Assembly (NCBI GenBank): GCA_044238875.1
Contig: JBIICM010000136.1
Coordinates: 1-6,868, forward strand
Length of the DNA stretch: 6,868 bases
Direction of reading: 5' to 3'
Source of the DNA: JAIBAI01 sp044238875
GTDB lineage: Bacteria > Bacteroidota > Bacteroidia > M30B66
The translations under genes and the position numbers were made by a program. Of this stretch, positions 6,555-6,868 are shown piece after piece. Each line of letters begins with the position of its first letter. The stretch's first letter is position 1. Below the pieces are notes generated by a model. It was not told the DNA's origin. It made no database searches and saw nothing but the letters and a program-made list of their open reading frames with translations.

Positions 6555-6868
6555 CAGACCTTGCTCTCTTTCGCAAATGTATGTATTCGGATGGCTTCCT
6601 GCGCTGCTTTAACATCATGTACACGCAATATATCCACTCCTTTTTGCAACAGGAGTATGTGCAGGGCGGTGGTGCCATTGAGTGCTTCGTTGGCTGAGAC
6701 ATTCAGCAGACGTGTTACCATTGACTTTCTCGAAACACCTGCCATAACAGGCGCCCTGAAAATTTGAAATGCCTCAAGTTCTTGCAGTAATTGGTAGTTC
6801 TGCTCAAGGGTTTTCGAAAACCCAAAACCGGGGTCAATCACAAGGTTGGTATGCCCGGCCCTTCGTAG
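6554..6868 (-). CDS. folP: Dihydropteroate synthase, C-terminal part (5' end outside window)
   Basis: The enzyme joins p-aminobenzoate to 6-hydroxymethyl-7,8-dihydropterin diphosphate to form dihydropteroate in folate synthesis, and is the target of sulfonamides. Only the last 104 residues are present. The frame stays open to the right edge (LRRAGHTNLVIDPGFGF...), so the GTG at 6841-6839 is an internal valine codon, not a start. Visible family motifs are IDPGFGFSK, GVSRKS (the lysine contacts substrate), NGTTALHILLLQKG in the position of the usual GT-x-A-x-x-A helix, and RVHDV near the end, whose Arg and His bind the pterin diphosphate. The TGA stop overlaps the cyclase ATG by one base, making the two genes a probable operon with folP upstream. 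The sequence looks like a native chromosomal folP, with nothing pointing to an acquired sul gene. Confidence 0.95.
   Translation of the reverse strand, partial: LRRAGHTNLVIDPGFGFSKTLEQNYQLLQELEAFQIFRAPVMAGVSRKSMVTRLLNVSANEALNGTTALHILLLQKGVDILRVHDVKAAQEAIRIHTFAKESKV

Noticed and set aside
6839..6841. GTG as a possible folP start giving a 95-residue protein
   Set aside because: The same frame continues upstream to the window edge with plausible dihydropteroate synthase sequence, and the GTG is the valine of the conserved VIDPGFGF motif.

Overview
The window reads as chromosomal DNA of a Bacteroidota bacterium, probably of the Cytophagales type. This is inferred from four things: the protein style (delta-60 repeat secreted protein, and UvrB and class II aldolase sequences of a Bacteroidota flavour); two upstream elements matching the Bacteroidota -7 promoter box TAnnTTTG; no Shine-Dalgarno-like sites standing out ahead of the starts I examined; and folP directly followed by a CdaA-type diadenylate cyclase gene. 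Genus cannot be set from the sequence alone.

Layout, left to right. (1) Positions 1-977, minus strand: the N-terminal 325 residues of a secreted delta-60 repeat (beta-propeller-like) protein, cut by the left window edge. (2) Positions 978-1102: a 125-base gap holding a candidate terminator for the gene to its right and a promoter -7 box for the repeat protein. (3) Positions 1103-3584, minus strand: a two-gene unit, first an exported GH13 alpha-amylase-family enzyme, then class II fructose-bisphosphate aldolase starting 4 bases after the amylase stop. (4) Positions 3585-3673: a short divergent intergenic region with a perfect TAnnTTTG box almost touching the uvrB start codon. (5) Positions 3674-5707, plus strand: complete uvrB. 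(6) Positions 5708-5768: a 61-base convergent gap. (7) Positions 5769-6868, minus strand: the 3' part of folP (dihydropteroate synthase), cut by the right edge, and the CdaA-type diadenylate cyclase gene, overlapping by one base (TGATG).

The genes form three functional groups: carbohydrate breakdown plus central glycolysis (amylase and aldolase), nucleotide excision repair (uvrB), and folate synthesis coupled to c-di-AMP signalling (folP-cdaA). All complete enzymes carry their expected catalytic residues and have normal family lengths. I found no transposon, integrase, tRNA, rRNA, CRISPR array, phage gene or obvious horizontally acquired island. The window looks like ordinary core genome, and I see no convincing new system. 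The points most worth a second look are the folP-cdaA coupling, the near-leaderless uvrB promoter arrangement, the amylase-aldolase pairing, and the unfinished repeat protein at the left edge.
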